From Siphonodentalium dalli (Eukaryota > Mollusca > Scaphopoda > Gadilida > Siphonodentaliidae), in the NCBI GenBank assembly GCA_032622095.1, contig CP136061.1, forward strand, positions 121,966,754 to 122,030,753: a stretch of 64,000 nt of DNA, written 5' to 3'. The notes under the pieces are model-generated. The model was not told where the DNA came from, made no database searches, and worked only from the letters and a program-made list of their open reading frames with translations. Positions 12,241 through 24,711 of the stretch are shown piece after piece. Within the stretch, counting starts at the first letter, position 1; each line of letters starts with the position of its first letter. Position numbers and translations under genes: made by a program.

Positions 12241-12925
12241 CCAACCTTTGGGCTTGTGTCCTGGTTGGTCCCTTGTGGTCAGTCAAAAACTGTTAATTTA
12301 AGAACACAATATTTTCCTACATTTGGTTAAAATTGTGGGCTGAAATGGTCATCAGTTGGAAAATTTCCAAAGTAACAGGGGTATGAGGTTTGAAATTTTC
12401 CAACGCTGTAGGAAGGCTTGAGGCCAGTCTACAGATTCTAGGATTTAGGGATTTTCTTGATCAGATTTCAAAATTTTCTCACACCGGGCCAAATCAATGG
12501 TCTATTCAGAATGTCCTGATTTCTCTCCTAGGCCCTGTGATTATGTTTGGAGCCGGACCACCAGATGGTTAGGATTTATCCAATTTTCAGGTTCTGATCT
12601 ATGAAATTTGTCATACCGGGTATATAGAAACATGCTTCTGTTTCTCCATCTGACTAACCACAAGATAAGAACCTATGTAATAATCAGTTGGGGAGGGGGT
12701 TTGAATGGAATTTCGGAAAACTTGTGTTTAGTCTGATTCAAGGGAGCTGCAATTGCCAATTGGAATTGTGTACATAATAGCTATTGCATATAACAATGTT
12801 CTTCTATTGTAAATGTTGTATATATTATGTCTCAATACTCATGAAAATGTAATGAGTTTAAGAGAATAAACTAATTGAATTGAATTGAATTCACAATGTG
12901 GACACCCCCTCTAGCCACGTCCCTG
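12241..12925 (+). mobile_element. R element (hAT-like), 5'-truncated copy
   Basis: Matches 23400-24035: CTGAAATGGTCATCAGTTGG, TTGAAATTTTCCAAC, TCTCACACCGGGCC, and the right end CTCTAGCCACGTCCCTG. The left terminus is not found. A block at about 12751-12890 is absent from the other copy. Confidence 0.65.
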
Positions 12926-15099
12926 ATTAGTACAGTATCAAGAAGAAAAAAAGTGTATGGTCCCTAAATGAAGGGGAGACTTGGAAGTTGCAAACAAACC
13001 TGCATGAAACCCACAATTTTATAAACATGTGAATATCTGATCAGAAATTCACAGCACATCAACCTGACATCACCTCATCAGTCTTATTTTAATCTCATGA
13101 TTCTTTGTTGCCATTTACAGCACAGTTCTCTATAATCACAGTTATTTACATGTATTATGTTTATCCACGTATTTACATATAACCAAGTAAAAGATAGAAT
13201 AACTGAGGCAGGTTGTTGTGACAGTTTGGGCGGTTGTCCCTGGTTGGGTTGTCCTATTTATCTTGGTTATGATGATTAATTTATATCAAAGAAACAAAAA
13301 GGATGTTGATGGAAAATTTCTTCACATTGGTTTTTAATACCCACCAATATACTCTACTCGCATCGCTTAAATTTGAGCTACATGTACATCATCATTAATG
13401 TCACTTTCTTCATTGTTTATTGGCAACACAAAAAGTTAAATATAAGTGAAAAAGTAAACAGAATAATTTAAAATTAGTTTCTTAAATTCACACAAATACA
13501 TGTACTATTATGAAGAGCATCCATTTACAGGCAGTAGTGGAAATAGTTGCAAAATGATATGTTTGAGATGTTGATTTGTCACCTACGACAACGGTAGCAC
13601 AAAACAGAAAGTTTGACGCCCATCCCATTCACAGTCTGAGTCACAGGACCAAGGCAGGACATGGTACAGGGTGTGCTGATGAATCAAATGTGACATCCAA
13701 GATACAATTCGGGGAAAATTATCACCCCAAGAATCCATATGAAGTTTATTGACAATTAAATGAGAGATTTTGGCATATAGGGTATGCCAACAGCAATCAT
13801 TGATGCACGCACATACGAACAACAACCCATGACAATAGCTTAAACTTTATTTCGTTCAGTTGAGCTTGAAATGTAGTATAAAAATATGTGTGAGGAGATG
13901 TGGTCGGCTTCCCGTCAGCCTTGCAACATACCACATTTGACCCCCTGTATCACTTCGGAGTCAGATAAGAAGATAAGAAGAATGCCGTTCATCGAAAACT
14001 CCTTTGCAAAATGTATTATTTAACTGTGCTTTGCATTGATACAGATGATGAATGATGAGAGGCGATTCGTTCATTGTTTTTTAAACCTAAGAAAAAAATC
14101 CGGAAAATGAAAACAAAATTGGCATACATATAAAGCAATTGCCTATTTTAATCTGTTACGTTAAATAATTAGCCCAAAATCATTTACAGTGAAGCAGTTT
14201 GATGTAGTTTAAATTTTAGACGAACGTCGAAAATAGGAAAAATTGGTACATGAAAAATAAAATTTTCCTGAATAACAAAATGTCAAGTCGAAATTAGCTG
14301 CTATCAAGTGTTATTGATACATGTTCCAAAACTTTATCGATATATATGTAGTTTTATTCTTCTTCTTACCGTGTAAATCAAAGTCGTTTTATCTCGCAAT
14401 GTTGCGTGTTTTAGTGAAAATGCAAATGGAGTTTTTCCGTTTCGACAGATGCAAAACGCAGAAAAACAAAACGATCTGAACATGCTACCCACAGTTCAGG
14501 ATAGATCTATTATTGGAACTTAGTTAATAGCATGGCTTACGCCATCGGCATTAGCCATATTACCAGGTCTGAGTCTGACTAAGTTCAGGAATGCTGTCAG
14601 AAAGATTTGGGAATCCATTTCCATTTCATTTCCAACTGGCAAGTTTACACTCTGTAAATTTAGGCCTAATCACTTGAATGCAGATTGGTGTAATATTCTC
14701 GGTAGTTTACATGTCTGTCCCATTCTCAGTGTGCATTTCTTCAACACTGCCGAATTACAACACAAAATGGAGTGTACCAGTATTTCAAAATAATTCTATT
14801 TATAATATTTCTCTATTTTATTTTATCGGCGTCACTCACTGACTCAGGATGAAAGTTTTCGCTTCTTTTATTGTTGGGTGGTGTTTTGTTGGGTGGTGTT
14901 AACCTAGTCGAAAATCTACGGGTTACTAAAGATACATTCAATGTATAGTAAATTTTGGACTAGTGTTAACCATGCTTACACAATTTGGCATCAAACACAT
15001 AAAGAAGATTATAAGCATTTATTTGTGCTTCGAAATTACTACCATTGTGAACATTCCATACCCGTAGTTGTTATTTTTTTACTAAAATATAAAATGCTT
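12926..15099. other. Unassigned, largely non-repetitive sequence
   Basis: No recognisable gene, RNA or element. Several ORFs below 95 codons on both strands show no domain. GATAAGAAGATAAGAAG at about 13967 is a small direct repeat. The sequence may be intergenic or an intron upstream of the gelsolin-like gene. Confidence 0.4.
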
Positions 15100-15294
15100 A
15101 AAGGTACACAATCCGATTCGATGGTCATCGTCAGATTCCATCAACAACATTTCTTGAAATGCCTCTTCAGTTATCAGAATCGATTAATTGCCAAAAATAA
15201 TTATAACCACTGTCAACTATAATATAAAATTGCCCAAAAAAGTTTTATATATCAACATTTTATTGCCAAATATTTGAGGTGGTGAAAAATAACT
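15100..15294 (+). repeat. Dispersed repeat D, partial
   Basis: Shares with 18885-19150 the blocks GATGGTC.TC.TC, TCAACAACA, AGTTATCAGAATC.ATTAAT, ATCAACATTTT and GAGGTGGTGAAAAATAAC, and with the reverse complement of 1236-1632. Confidence 0.65.
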
Positions 15295-16825
15295 CCAAGC
15301 CACATTCAAGTTATTAGAGTGTGAAGTTGCAGTAACCCGCATTGTGCTGAATTTGCACTGATTTGCTGATTATGGCACTCACTGACTCAGGATCTCAAAA
15401 TGTTGATATGGTACCCAGGCTCGCTGAAACCTTAATTGCACAGAATCTCACGACTTGCGAGAAGCGCAAAGTATATGCATTTATTATTTGTTTCAATATT
15501 AATTCAATTGGAGAGTACTATAAAAATCCTTATTTCAATTATAATAGCCCATCATCAGCATGGATCAGATGGGTGCGATAACATAAATGTAATGGTTACT
15601 GCCACTTAAAATTTGCTGCCATGTAAAAATCATATCACCATAACCAATCAAATTTGCTCTTTTGGCTTGATGTCATTCAATCGGTAATTGTAAATTTGTC
15701 TTGTTAAATGACCGTGATCAGGGAATTCCTTGCTTAAATTATGACATATTAAGGACTTGTTCGAGTGCTTGAAACTGTTAAGTTAGTATTCAGGCGCTAT
15801 GCCAATTGAAGCAATGTACATGTAGCATTCTACATACATCGCCGAAAAATCTCAAGCAGATCAACTGTACCACTCCATAGAAAACATCATCTGAACTGCA
15901 CTCAATGGTAAATATTTACTTCTCGAATCGGGATGCATCTATCTGCAATTAACTAACAAAAATGATTACGCCATCGAAAGTCACTGCATTTTATAATGAA
16001 TATATAGCAAGGACGGGGTGTGTCATCAATTTTGGATATAATATGTGTTTCACATCACTACATCTATGTTCAATGTTCGAGGGTAATTACACCTTTGAAT
16101 TTCCTATAATACTAAAACTTGCGACATGAGCTTTTGCACCATTTCCGTATTCAAGTTGCCAAATAATTTTAAGTGGCAGTAAACACTTCGTAACATAAAT
16201 TGCTAAATTCCGTAAATTCCATAAAATGATTACAAAATCGCAATGCCTTATTTCCAGAAATAAAGAGTAATTTGTTGCATACTGTGGAGTGTGGAGAGAG
16301 TGGATTAACCCGTTAACTAATCACTTCTGATTGACAATTTGGAAGTAAAACGTTGGAATCCTCATAATCACTGTGATAAATTTGAGACTAGAAACTGGGA
16401 AAATGGGCTACTTCTGGCATCGGGGAAAGGATTGTATTCAGCCCCTCTTGCTAACAGGGATATTCCCTGCCGTGCTACAGAAGATCAGATCAGCATGTTT
16501 TAATAAATTTGAGAAGCCAACATAAACATATGACATATTACTTATGAGAATTTGACATGAAAATATGTTGGTACAACTGTGCAACAGTAAAATTGGGATG
16601 AGAAATTAATTTCTGGGCAAGTTTGTTAGTTACCCTCAGAGGTTGATGACTATCGTTGTAAGGTGATGGGGCTTCCTAATAGTAATAAAATTATTTCTTT
16701 GTACAGTGATGGGGCTTCCTAATAGTAATAACATTAATTCTCTGCATGATTCCACCATTGATAAAACAGAGTTAGATCCTACATGTACATGTAATATGGT
16801 CTGCAGTCCAGCAGCAGAAACGACA
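15295..16825. other. Unassigned sequence
   Basis: No convincing ORF or known repeat. A short near-perfect direct duplication (GTGATGGGGCTTCCTAATAG) occurs at about 16663 and 16707. Otherwise nothing recognised. Confidence 0.4.
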
Positions 16826-16993
16826 TTAACCCTTTCAGTGCCAAGTCCGATTATAATAATGTGATACATTGATGGAAAGAGCTCTTAGAGCTCTTTCCAT
16901 CAATGTATCACATTATAATAATCAATAAATTTGAAAAATGATCAAGGAAATATGGGTTGATACAAAAATCGGACTTGGCACTGAAAGGGTTAA
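16826..16993. mobile_element. M2 element (piggyBac-like MITE)
   Basis: TTAA (16826-16829) + CCCTTTCAGTGCCAAGTCCG at the left; CGGACTTGGCACTGAAAGGG + TTAA (16990-16993) at the right. The arms meet in AAAGAGCTCTTAGAGCTCTTT. The left arm has an internal deletion relative to the right arm. Confidence 0.85.
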
Positions 16994-17226
16994 ACCCCAA
17001 CCAGAGCTCCCTGCCATGACGGCTCTGAATATTACTAACTTTTCTATCTTGTTTAATAGATATATTTTTGAGATATAGATAAATTAGTAATTATCAGGCT
17101 AGAAATGTCATACATATTATATTGTCTCAGACCTTGATCGTTTGGACACAAATGGACATCATCTTTGCTGCTTTCAATGTTTCTTGCCTTAATATATGGG
17201 TATTCTATTGCAATATTTTACCTAAT

Positions 17227-17702
17227 TGTCCCCCGAATTTCTTTTCTTCGGGGACTATTAAAATAGCCGGTGTCCGCCGTCCGTCCATCTGGAAATGGTT
17301 TCCGGATGATAACTTTAGTTTTGGTTATTAGACCAAAAGCAAATTTCATAGGTGAGTTTATCAGACCAAAATACAGGTCAAGTTCGAATATGGGTTTGCT
17401 CCGCCCATTTTTGCGAGAGTTATGGCCCTTTTTTTTACTTATTATCTTGTAATTTTCTGGTTTCCGGATGATAACTTCAGTTTGTGTAATCATATCTGAA
17501 CCAAATTTGGTATGTGAGTTTATCAGCCCTATATATACAGGTCATGTTTGAATATGGGTTTGCTCCGCCCATTTTTGCGAGAGTTGTAGCCCTTTTTCGA
17601 CTTGGAATCCGTATCGGATTTAGGGTCCTTGTTATTTTTTTCGGAAAAGCTGATGCCCCCAATGAAGCCACTTTTTCGGGGGACACTGTGGCCGGACAGC
17701 CT
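17227..17702 (+). mobile_element. P3 element, two-core copy
   Basis: 5' hairpin TGTCCCCCGAATTTC..TTCGGGGAC, then GTCCGCCGTCCGTCC. Two core units follow with ACTT(T/C)AGTTT, TTATCAG, TTGAATATGGGTTTGCTCC and GAGAGTT.T.GCCC. It ends with TTTTTCGGGGGACACTGTGG, inverted to the 5' end. The 5' end thus carries the terminal repeat and its own complement. Confidence 0.8.
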
Positions 17703-18361
17703 ATTATTTTAATACTACTGTCCACCAACACTGAGCTCTCACTCTTCGAAGTGGAGCAATTTACCTGTGACAGCTGCCATTCCCAGTGCACAAGTGCATA
17801 TCAGTATTGATATTTGCAAAGCAACATTCTACCAGGTTACATACCTGACGGATTATGTTAGGATTTGTTTTCTATATTTAATCATATTGATTCCTAATAG
17901 TTTTCTAATATCCCGGCTGCCAACTAGCAACATATTTCCAGCAGCCGCAGGTATCTCATGTTCTCTTAATGATTTGAGGCCATGCAAAAAAAAAAAGATT
18001 ATCATTACAATTTCCTTTTCAACTAAGGCTGGAATGGTTTATTGTGGTATAGATAATACAAGTATTTTCTTCTTATGTATGGGGTTACACCAGACATGTA
18101 ACTCAAATGGGAGCTCCCCCTCCTAGCTTGAATTCAAACACCTCAATTACTTTTTTTTCAGGACCAATTTCAGTAATGATCAATTCATAAACAAATATAA
18201 ATAACAATGTGTAAGGGGATTAGATTAGAAGCATTAGCCAGTTATTTTCATGATTTTTTAAGTGCCAGGGTGGCAACATAAATTTGCCAGAGAGTACCTT
18301 GAGAGTACCATTCAGGCAGTGTCTTATCGACATAACATTTTGTGTATAGTTCAGTTACCAG

Positions 18362-18614
18362 CAAGCCTTGAAATAGTGTGTCTGTCATTTGCAGAATGAG
18401 GTTCACAGAGGGTGAATTTAGTGATGCTACCCCGCATAGCGGGCTAGCATCACCAAATTTACCCTCTGGGAACCTCATTCTGCTGAGGTGTAAGCAGAAT
18501 GAGGTCCCAGAGGGTTAATTTGGTGATGCTAGCCTGCTATGCGGGGTAGCATCACTAAATTCACCCTCTGGGGACCTCATTCTGCAAATGACAGGCACAC
18601 TATTTCAAGGCTTG
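18362..18614. mobile_element. C-family short element with perfect 8-bp target duplication
   Basis: 253 bp, CAAGCCTTGAAATAG .. CTATTTCAAGGCTTG, flanked by GTTACCAG at 18354-18361 and 18615-18622. It contains two hairpin-forming terminal segments around GGGTGAATTTAGTGATGCTA and a short spacer. Non-coding. Confidence 0.93.
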
Positions 18615-18635
18615 GTTACCAGGCTTGCCAATATA

Positions 18636-18688
18636 CAGTAATGCCCTAAATAATCAACTCAAGGAGTTGATTATTTTGGGCATTACTG
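18636..18688. mobile_element. M1 element reduced to its terminal arms
   Basis: 53 bp: CAGTAATGCCCTAAATAATC directly joined to its near-complement (GATTATTTTGGGCATTACTG), flanked by TA. The whole interior of the usual 213-bp element is missing. Confidence 0.85.
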
Positions 18689-18884
18689 TATTTGGGGGGA
18701 GGCAATGTTAATCTATTAATTTTCTTATTGTGGCCTATCATCATTCATGGTTATGTGTTGCTACATTTATGCTAGAGAGATTAATAGATTATCTTCTTGT
18801 GTTCTGCATTAGACAGTTTAATACCCCCCTTAATAAGTTAATAGTGTGTTTTTATAATGGGAGGTCTGGAGCCCTGAATACCAG

Positions 18885-19275
18885 TACATAGTTAAATGTA
18901 GACAATCCCATTTGATGGTCCCCATATCATCATATTCCAACAACAACCACATTTCTTCAAAAGACTATTTAGTTATCAGAATCAATTAATTTCCAAAATT
19001 TTCAACTCTTGTATAAGATTTTCCAAAATGTGTTATGTATTAACATTTTGTTCAATGCAATTTTGTAAAGAGTGTATGTAGACTGGCTCCTCGAATATTT
19101 GCTAGGCCACCAAATATTCCAGGTGGTGAAAAATAACAGATTTCAAAAATCGATATCTGATACCTCTGAGCTTTGATGGATGGGTTCCTCGACTGGATTC
19201 AATTTTTTTTTTTAACCCGAAGCCAAAGAAATATTAATTTAGGAGTGTTAATTCAGATTATATATCTTTAAGTTA
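18885..19275 (+). repeat. Dispersed repeat D
   Basis: Contains TGGTCCCCATATCATC, AGTTATCAGAATCAATTAAT, GTATTAACATTTTGTTCAAT, TCCAGGTGGTGAAAAATAAC and CCCGAAGCCAAAGAAATATT. These also occur in 1236-1632 (reverse) and 15100-15294. Confidence 0.7.
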
Positions 19276-19753
19276 ATACTATCTTGAAATTTCAGGGAGT
19301 CAGATTTTCTTTCCAAAATTAAAAATTTTAATGTTAAAACTGAATAACATTAAAACTATCAAACAGGTCTCAGCTGTGCAATTGATCTACATTGAAAAGC
19401 TAGTCATCCAGTGGAAGATTGAATCATCTGTGCACACTGATATAAATGAGTTACATGAGTTAGAGTTGGATGTATTAATACTTAGTGGGGGTATCTCGCC
19501 ACATGGGATTACCTATTTGTTTTTGCTATTCACATATTAACTTCTACTTCCTGTTCTTAGCTCATCAGTCATGTGACAGGAATTTGCAGTCAGTCACCTG
19601 TCTGTCTATAGATATTCTATTTATATGTGGGCGGTTTAATCGCAGCATACACACATGTGAATCAGGGAGGGGATTCTTAAAGAGGCCCCACCCTTATGAC
19701 TGTTCATCTTCGTTTGGTTTGTTGGGGGTTTATCACTGTTTTAGAACCACTGC

Positions 19754-20252
19754 CAAATCTGGATATAGTGTGTCTGACATTTGCAGAATGATAGTGAATT
19801 TGATGTTGCTATCCCACACAGATGGCTAGCATCACCAAATTCACCCTCTGGGAATCTCATTCTGCTTAGGCCTCAATTGCTATGGGAGACCTATAGGGTC
19901 AGATTGAAGTTCCCCAGTTAATAAATTGGTGATGTTCCCCATTAGGACTTATCATATTGGAAGTACATTTGTATCTACATGTATAGTCTCAAATTTACAT
20001 TGTTTTTAGTTACTTGTTCTCCCTCCTGTTCAGTTTCTATATCCCCTAATTGACTAAAGGGTGAACATCACCAACTTTAACTAGGGAACTTTAGTCTGAC
20101 CCTAGGTCTCCCATAGCAGTTGAGGCCTTAGCAGAATGAGGTCCCCAGAGGGTGAATTTGGTGATGCTAGCCTGCTGTGCAGGATAGCGTAACTAACTTC
20201 ACCCTCTGGGGACCTCATTCTGCAAATGTCAGACACACTATACCCAGGCTTG
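19754..20252. mobile_element. C-family long element, near-complete (499 bp)
   Basis: Inverted ends CAAATCTGGATATAGTGTG / rc of CACACTATACCCAGGCTTG. Each end carries a hairpin around CACCCTCTGGG. The unique interior includes TTTCTATATCCCCTAATT. Imperfect 8-bp target duplication ACCACTGC (19746-19753) / GCCTCTGC (20253-20260), 6 of 8 matching. No coding capacity. Confidence 0.85.
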
Positions 20253-20260
20253 GCCTCTGC

Positions 20261-22530
20261 AAGTACAAACTAATATGGATATAGCATTTTGTAAAAAATA
20301 CCATCTGAACTACACAAAATTGTAGACAGTCTGACATTCATTCCAAACAAATCGCTGTTAAACAACAAGGGAATGATTTTGCTAATGAGAGTCACTACAT
20401 TTGATTTATATGATGTAATGAGACGTGTGCTTGCAATTTTTATACAAATTTAATTAAAAAAAACATACCTGCTTTAAGCAGGTTTATTTGCTGTTGGCCC
20501 TGCGGAGTGTTTCGCATCACTTTAATAGCTAAACCAAATTTCTTTTCTCAACATTTAGACCAAACTGAATTTGTATAAAGTGAAATAATTTTGCTGCCAG
20601 AAGAAATCATGTTTGAGTGTGAGTTGTCTATTTTATAAATATTGATTTGTTAGTTGTCACAGATTAACTTTTCGATGTTTCTATGTTTTGATGAAGTTTC
20701 AAGACTTCAGATTACTTTAACATGCACACATGTATCACTTTTAATATGGAACTTATCTTCTAACATTACAGTTATAAAAGTTGTAATTAAATCAACTTTA
20801 TAAATAAATTGAAACAGAAAATGCCAAACTATTTGACCTCGGAGTCTTTATTTATTATGATAAATAAAGTGCATTCCATGCCCTTGTTTTGAGCCACATT
20901 GTATGTGCCCATGTCACAGTATACTCATGAATATTATTCTCCATAAAAGTACGGTATTACGACATTCTTCATGTAGTGCTGGTAGTGGGCCAAGATTCAT
21001 GCCAGGTTACTGTGGGTGTGATGATGACATATGACTCGTGGTGATGAAATGTTTTAAGCTTGTCCATGTGTAGGATATATTAACATAGGATGTTGACATT
21101 CCAGACATATTTTAATGGTTCACCTGGGTTCTCAAAGGCTGTTCATACCCTGGAGGAAATTAATCCTTGGTCAGAAAGGTGATACTGTTAAACTTCAAGT
21201 TTCTTCAACCAAGTTATACAAAACATCTATGCTTTGGCCTTGAAGTGTTTCACTTAGCTTCTCCAATGGAGGCCATATATACATATGTTTGGAGAGAGTT
21301 TTGATTTTATCAGTTACTTCAAGTGTTTTTGCTCCACTCTTGGTTTGTTTGGTACCCTGTGGTTCTTGTTTTATCTTCAGATGTGGATTGAATTTAATTA
21401 TCATCACATCTGTTTATATGAGTGGAACTTTTCTTTCTCTGAATAAACTGTATAACCTTTTTGTACCAACCAATAGCACTTAGCATGGTCTTTGCTTTAA
21501 CATCAGACCTGCAGCTATGATTGGAAATTTTCTTTCTAAAAGATGGATCTCATGGTATAGATTATTTATGCTGTTCATGACTAGCAGGAGCCTTCTTATT
21601 AACTTGTCAGCCCAATGCTATCATTGAATTTCAAGGCAGAAACGATATTCATACAAAATAACTTAATAAAAAATTATTTAAAAAAATTAAATGTTAAGCT
21701 TACCTACCAAGTACCAGTACCGACCCTAATTTTTCTGACATTTATAATCCCCACCAAACATAATTTGAAGAAGCCAACCAAATCATTGTAATATCCATTA
21801 CAAATTTTTGTCCCTCCAACCCCTGTTGTACCCATTCCCACTTTAACTTTCCAATCTTGTACTGCATTCTGGAATCCATTTTTTTGGTGAGAGTGACCCC
21901 TGCAACTTTACTAATGGGATGAGTACACAATGTATCTGTAGTATTCTTAGTACATTTCAGCTGGAGTTCCTCTTATAATACCAGTACATCTTGTATACAT
22001 ACTGTGGAATCTCTTTGATGTACTATTCGTTGGTGTTTATCGGAGCTATAAAGGCTGACTGAAGACATTTGTAAATCATAATCTGCCTAAGTGAAACCTT
22101 GATCCTTACTTATGATCACATGTACACAATACAGGTGAAAACATGTATGTGTAAATATATTTGTATATTGACTACTATGTATGTCTCACAGTTTCAGAAA
22201 AAAATTTGTTTGCTCATATTTTTGTGTATTAAATTGACCCTGACAAAAAATGTATTGCATTCAGCCATATTGCATCTTGTTCATTGAAATTCACTGTGCA
22301 AAATAACATAATATAAGAATGGGCGATGCATACAACTCACAATAATGAATTTACTAGTAGCTGTCACCAATATTTAGTGGAAATACAGACAACATTCTCA
22401 AACTAAATGTTGATAGTGTCATTTTATCCCATCTGAATTCAGGATTGTTCCATATCTTATACCATGAACATGGCTTGAGTTTTGCCCCCTTGCTCTTGGT
22501 TGCATTCTGCGCGCCTGACCAGGCCTGAAA
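20261..22530. other. Unassigned sequence
   Basis: No recognisable gene or repeat family. ORFs of up to 70 codons near 21200-21480 lie on both strands without domain similarity known to me. Confidence 0.4.
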
Positions 22531-22866
22531 TTATGGTGCTGGACATTTGCAGAATGAGGTCTCCAGAATGTGACACTACCCCGCACAATGGGCTAGCATC
22601 ACTAAATTAACCTTCTGGGGACCTCATTCTGCTTTGACCTCATCTGGAAAGTAATTTATTATCAAATTAACTTGTTTTTTAGTGTCTTCAGAATGTTTCT
22701 TTTTCTTTTTTAGATTAGTTTCTCTATATCCCCAAATTGGCAGATGACACAATACATAATTGAAATGCCCAATTTAGTGATCTAACCTGCTGTGTGTGGT
22801 AGCAGCTAAATTTTTAATACCCTCTGCGGACCTCATTCTGCAAATGTCAAGTACCATATTCTCAGG
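22531..22866. mobile_element. C-family long element, diverged
   Basis: Ends AGGCCTGAAATTATGG / rc of CCATATTCTCAGGCCT. The left hairpin has AGAATGAGGT..CACTACCCCGCA..TAGCATCACTAAATT, and the interior has TTTCTCTATATCCCCAAATT. The target duplication is not clear. It sits beside the left arm of the M6 element. Confidence 0.7.
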
Positions 22867-22874
22867 CCTACCCT

Positions 22875-24167
22875 AGATCATGCCATGAATCTCTACTCTG
22901 GCTAACAAACGTAGAGATTTAAGTGACTTTGTGAGTGATTTTTCTTTGCGTTTCTTACAGTTATGGATTTTTTCATGGGTAATGAATTGAATGTTTGTTG
23001 CGATATTGGCTCTCAAAAGTCACAAAAAAGCATGCAATTTTGAGTTGGGACCTTCACATATAATGAAGTACACTATTAAGGTTCAGATAATCATTAAGAA
23101 GTATATTCAGAGACATGGCGACGGGGGGTTTGGGGGGGGGGGGGGGGGGGTGGTGATTCACTTTGGTCAAATTTTCAAAATTTGGAAATTTCATAACTCC
23201 AAAAAACATTAGTTGGAAATTTCACACCAACAATAGGTTAAAAATGTTCTTGTAGTTTGATTTTAAAACAATTTATTTGGGGGAATTAATTGTTTTTGGA
23301 CCAATATTTGCACATTTTCCTATTTTTGGTCAAAATATTTGACTGAAATGGTCATCAGTTGGAAATTTTCCAACCTTATGGGGGTGACAGGTTGGAAATT
23401 TCAAACACTTGGAAAGCTTGTGTCCCTGTCCCAATTCCTACACCGGGCCGAACCATGGTTGTCCTTCCCCCTTGGCCAATGCAAAACTGCTAATTATTTA
23501 AAAATAATAATAAACAATTTTACTACATTTGGTCCAACTTGTGGACTGAAATGGTCACCGGTTGGAGAATTTTCCAACCTGAGGGGGGGCATGAGGTTTG
23601 AAATTTCCAACACCATAGGAAAGCTTCAGTTGAGGCAAGTCTAGATGCTACGATTTGTGATTTTCTTGTATAGTTTTCAAAATTTTCTCACACTGAGCCG
23701 AACAAGCATGGTCAGCCGGTTTGTCCTGGTCTCTTGTCCGTAGCCGTGTGCATTTGTCTGGAGTTAGATCACTAGATGTTAGGATTTATGCAGTTTTTCA
23801 AGTTAAAATATCTTAATCTGAATGTTATCATTCCGGGAATATAGAATATGAATATATAGGATATTAGGCCTGAGCACTGAGGTGCAAAGGGGGGGGGGGG
23901 GGGGGCTGCAAATGGAATTATGCAAAACTTGTGTTTGGTCTGATTCTGATTCAAGGGGAGGGGGGGGGGGGGGGTGCAGTTGGAATTTCCCAAGGTGGAC
24001 ACCCCCCGGACGGAGACCCTCTAGCCACGTCCCTGAGTATATTCCCCGTGTTATTTTTCGACTTTATAAGGTTCTCTGTCAAAACTTCAAAAAGTTATAA
24101 GGTTTTGTACCTTTGGAATATGATCTCTATGGATGTTAGCCATAGTAGAGATTCATGGTATGATCTA
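22875..24167. mobile_element. M6 fold-back element, interrupted by a hAT-like element
   Basis: The left arm ATGCCATGAATCTCTACTC and right arm GTAGAGATTCATGGTATGAT are inverted. Internal blocks (TTTTGAGTTGGGACCTTCAC, ACTTCAAAAAGTT, GGAATATGATCTCTA) match the intact copy at 33190-33745. The insertion of 23108-24035 splits the block that reads AAGAAATGTATTCCCGGTG in the intact copy. Confidence 0.75.
23108..24035. mobile_element. R element: hAT-like, 928 bp, 8-bp target duplication
   Basis: Ends CAGAGACATGGC and GCCACGTCCCTG form CAGRGACRTGGC inverted repeats. Perfect AGTATATT lies at 23100-23107 and 24036-24043. CAGRG-type ends plus 8-bp duplication are the hAT signature. The interior is non-coding with poly-G runs and repeated GGTCATCAGTTGGAAATTTT blocks. 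It lies inside M6. Confidence 0.88.
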
Positions 24168-24711
24168 AGGCCTACCCCTGACTGGGCCAGTGGGCTTTCC
24201 CTTATTGTGGTCTTCCACACCAGATTCCACAGGGTACAGATTTTAGCCTTATGTTAGACATTTCCTTCTCTCCATTTGCCAAGGCAATTACATATTTTCA
24301 TTGGGCCTCCCAGCAGTTTTAAGAACTTTTTAATTACTGTTTCTTACTGCTTCTAAGTAAACATTGCCAACACATGCATGCATACATAATTCATTATAAA
24401 TTGTAAGTGTATTGAGTACAGTTTGGTACATATTCAATAGCTATTTTTAGATATTTATGTCTGCTGAAAAGTACATAGTGGTCCCATATGATTATTACAG
24501 TAGTTTAAAGGAGTACTGTACACTAAATCTGACCATATATGGGACCATCTCCTATTATACTCCACAGAATATATGCAACAAGTGAATGATTTTGAGCCAT
24601 GGATTTGCAAAATAGACTCATGTGCTCTATGAACGATGTGAACAACATGGTAATTATAATGAAAATGAGTTTATGGCTTGAGCCATAATCAGATTTATGG
24701 AGGGACTAACT

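Noticed and set aside
13583-13825. 80-codon minus-strand ORF rich in Cys, His and Trp (possible small secreted protein)
   Set aside because: No signal-peptide or mature-domain pattern, no family recognised, and no exon partners found. It is consistent with a chance ORF.
18362-18614. Strong hairpins resembling rho-independent terminators or attenuators
   Set aside because: They are the terminal hairpins of the C transposable element, flanked by an 8-bp target duplication, in a eukaryotic genome.
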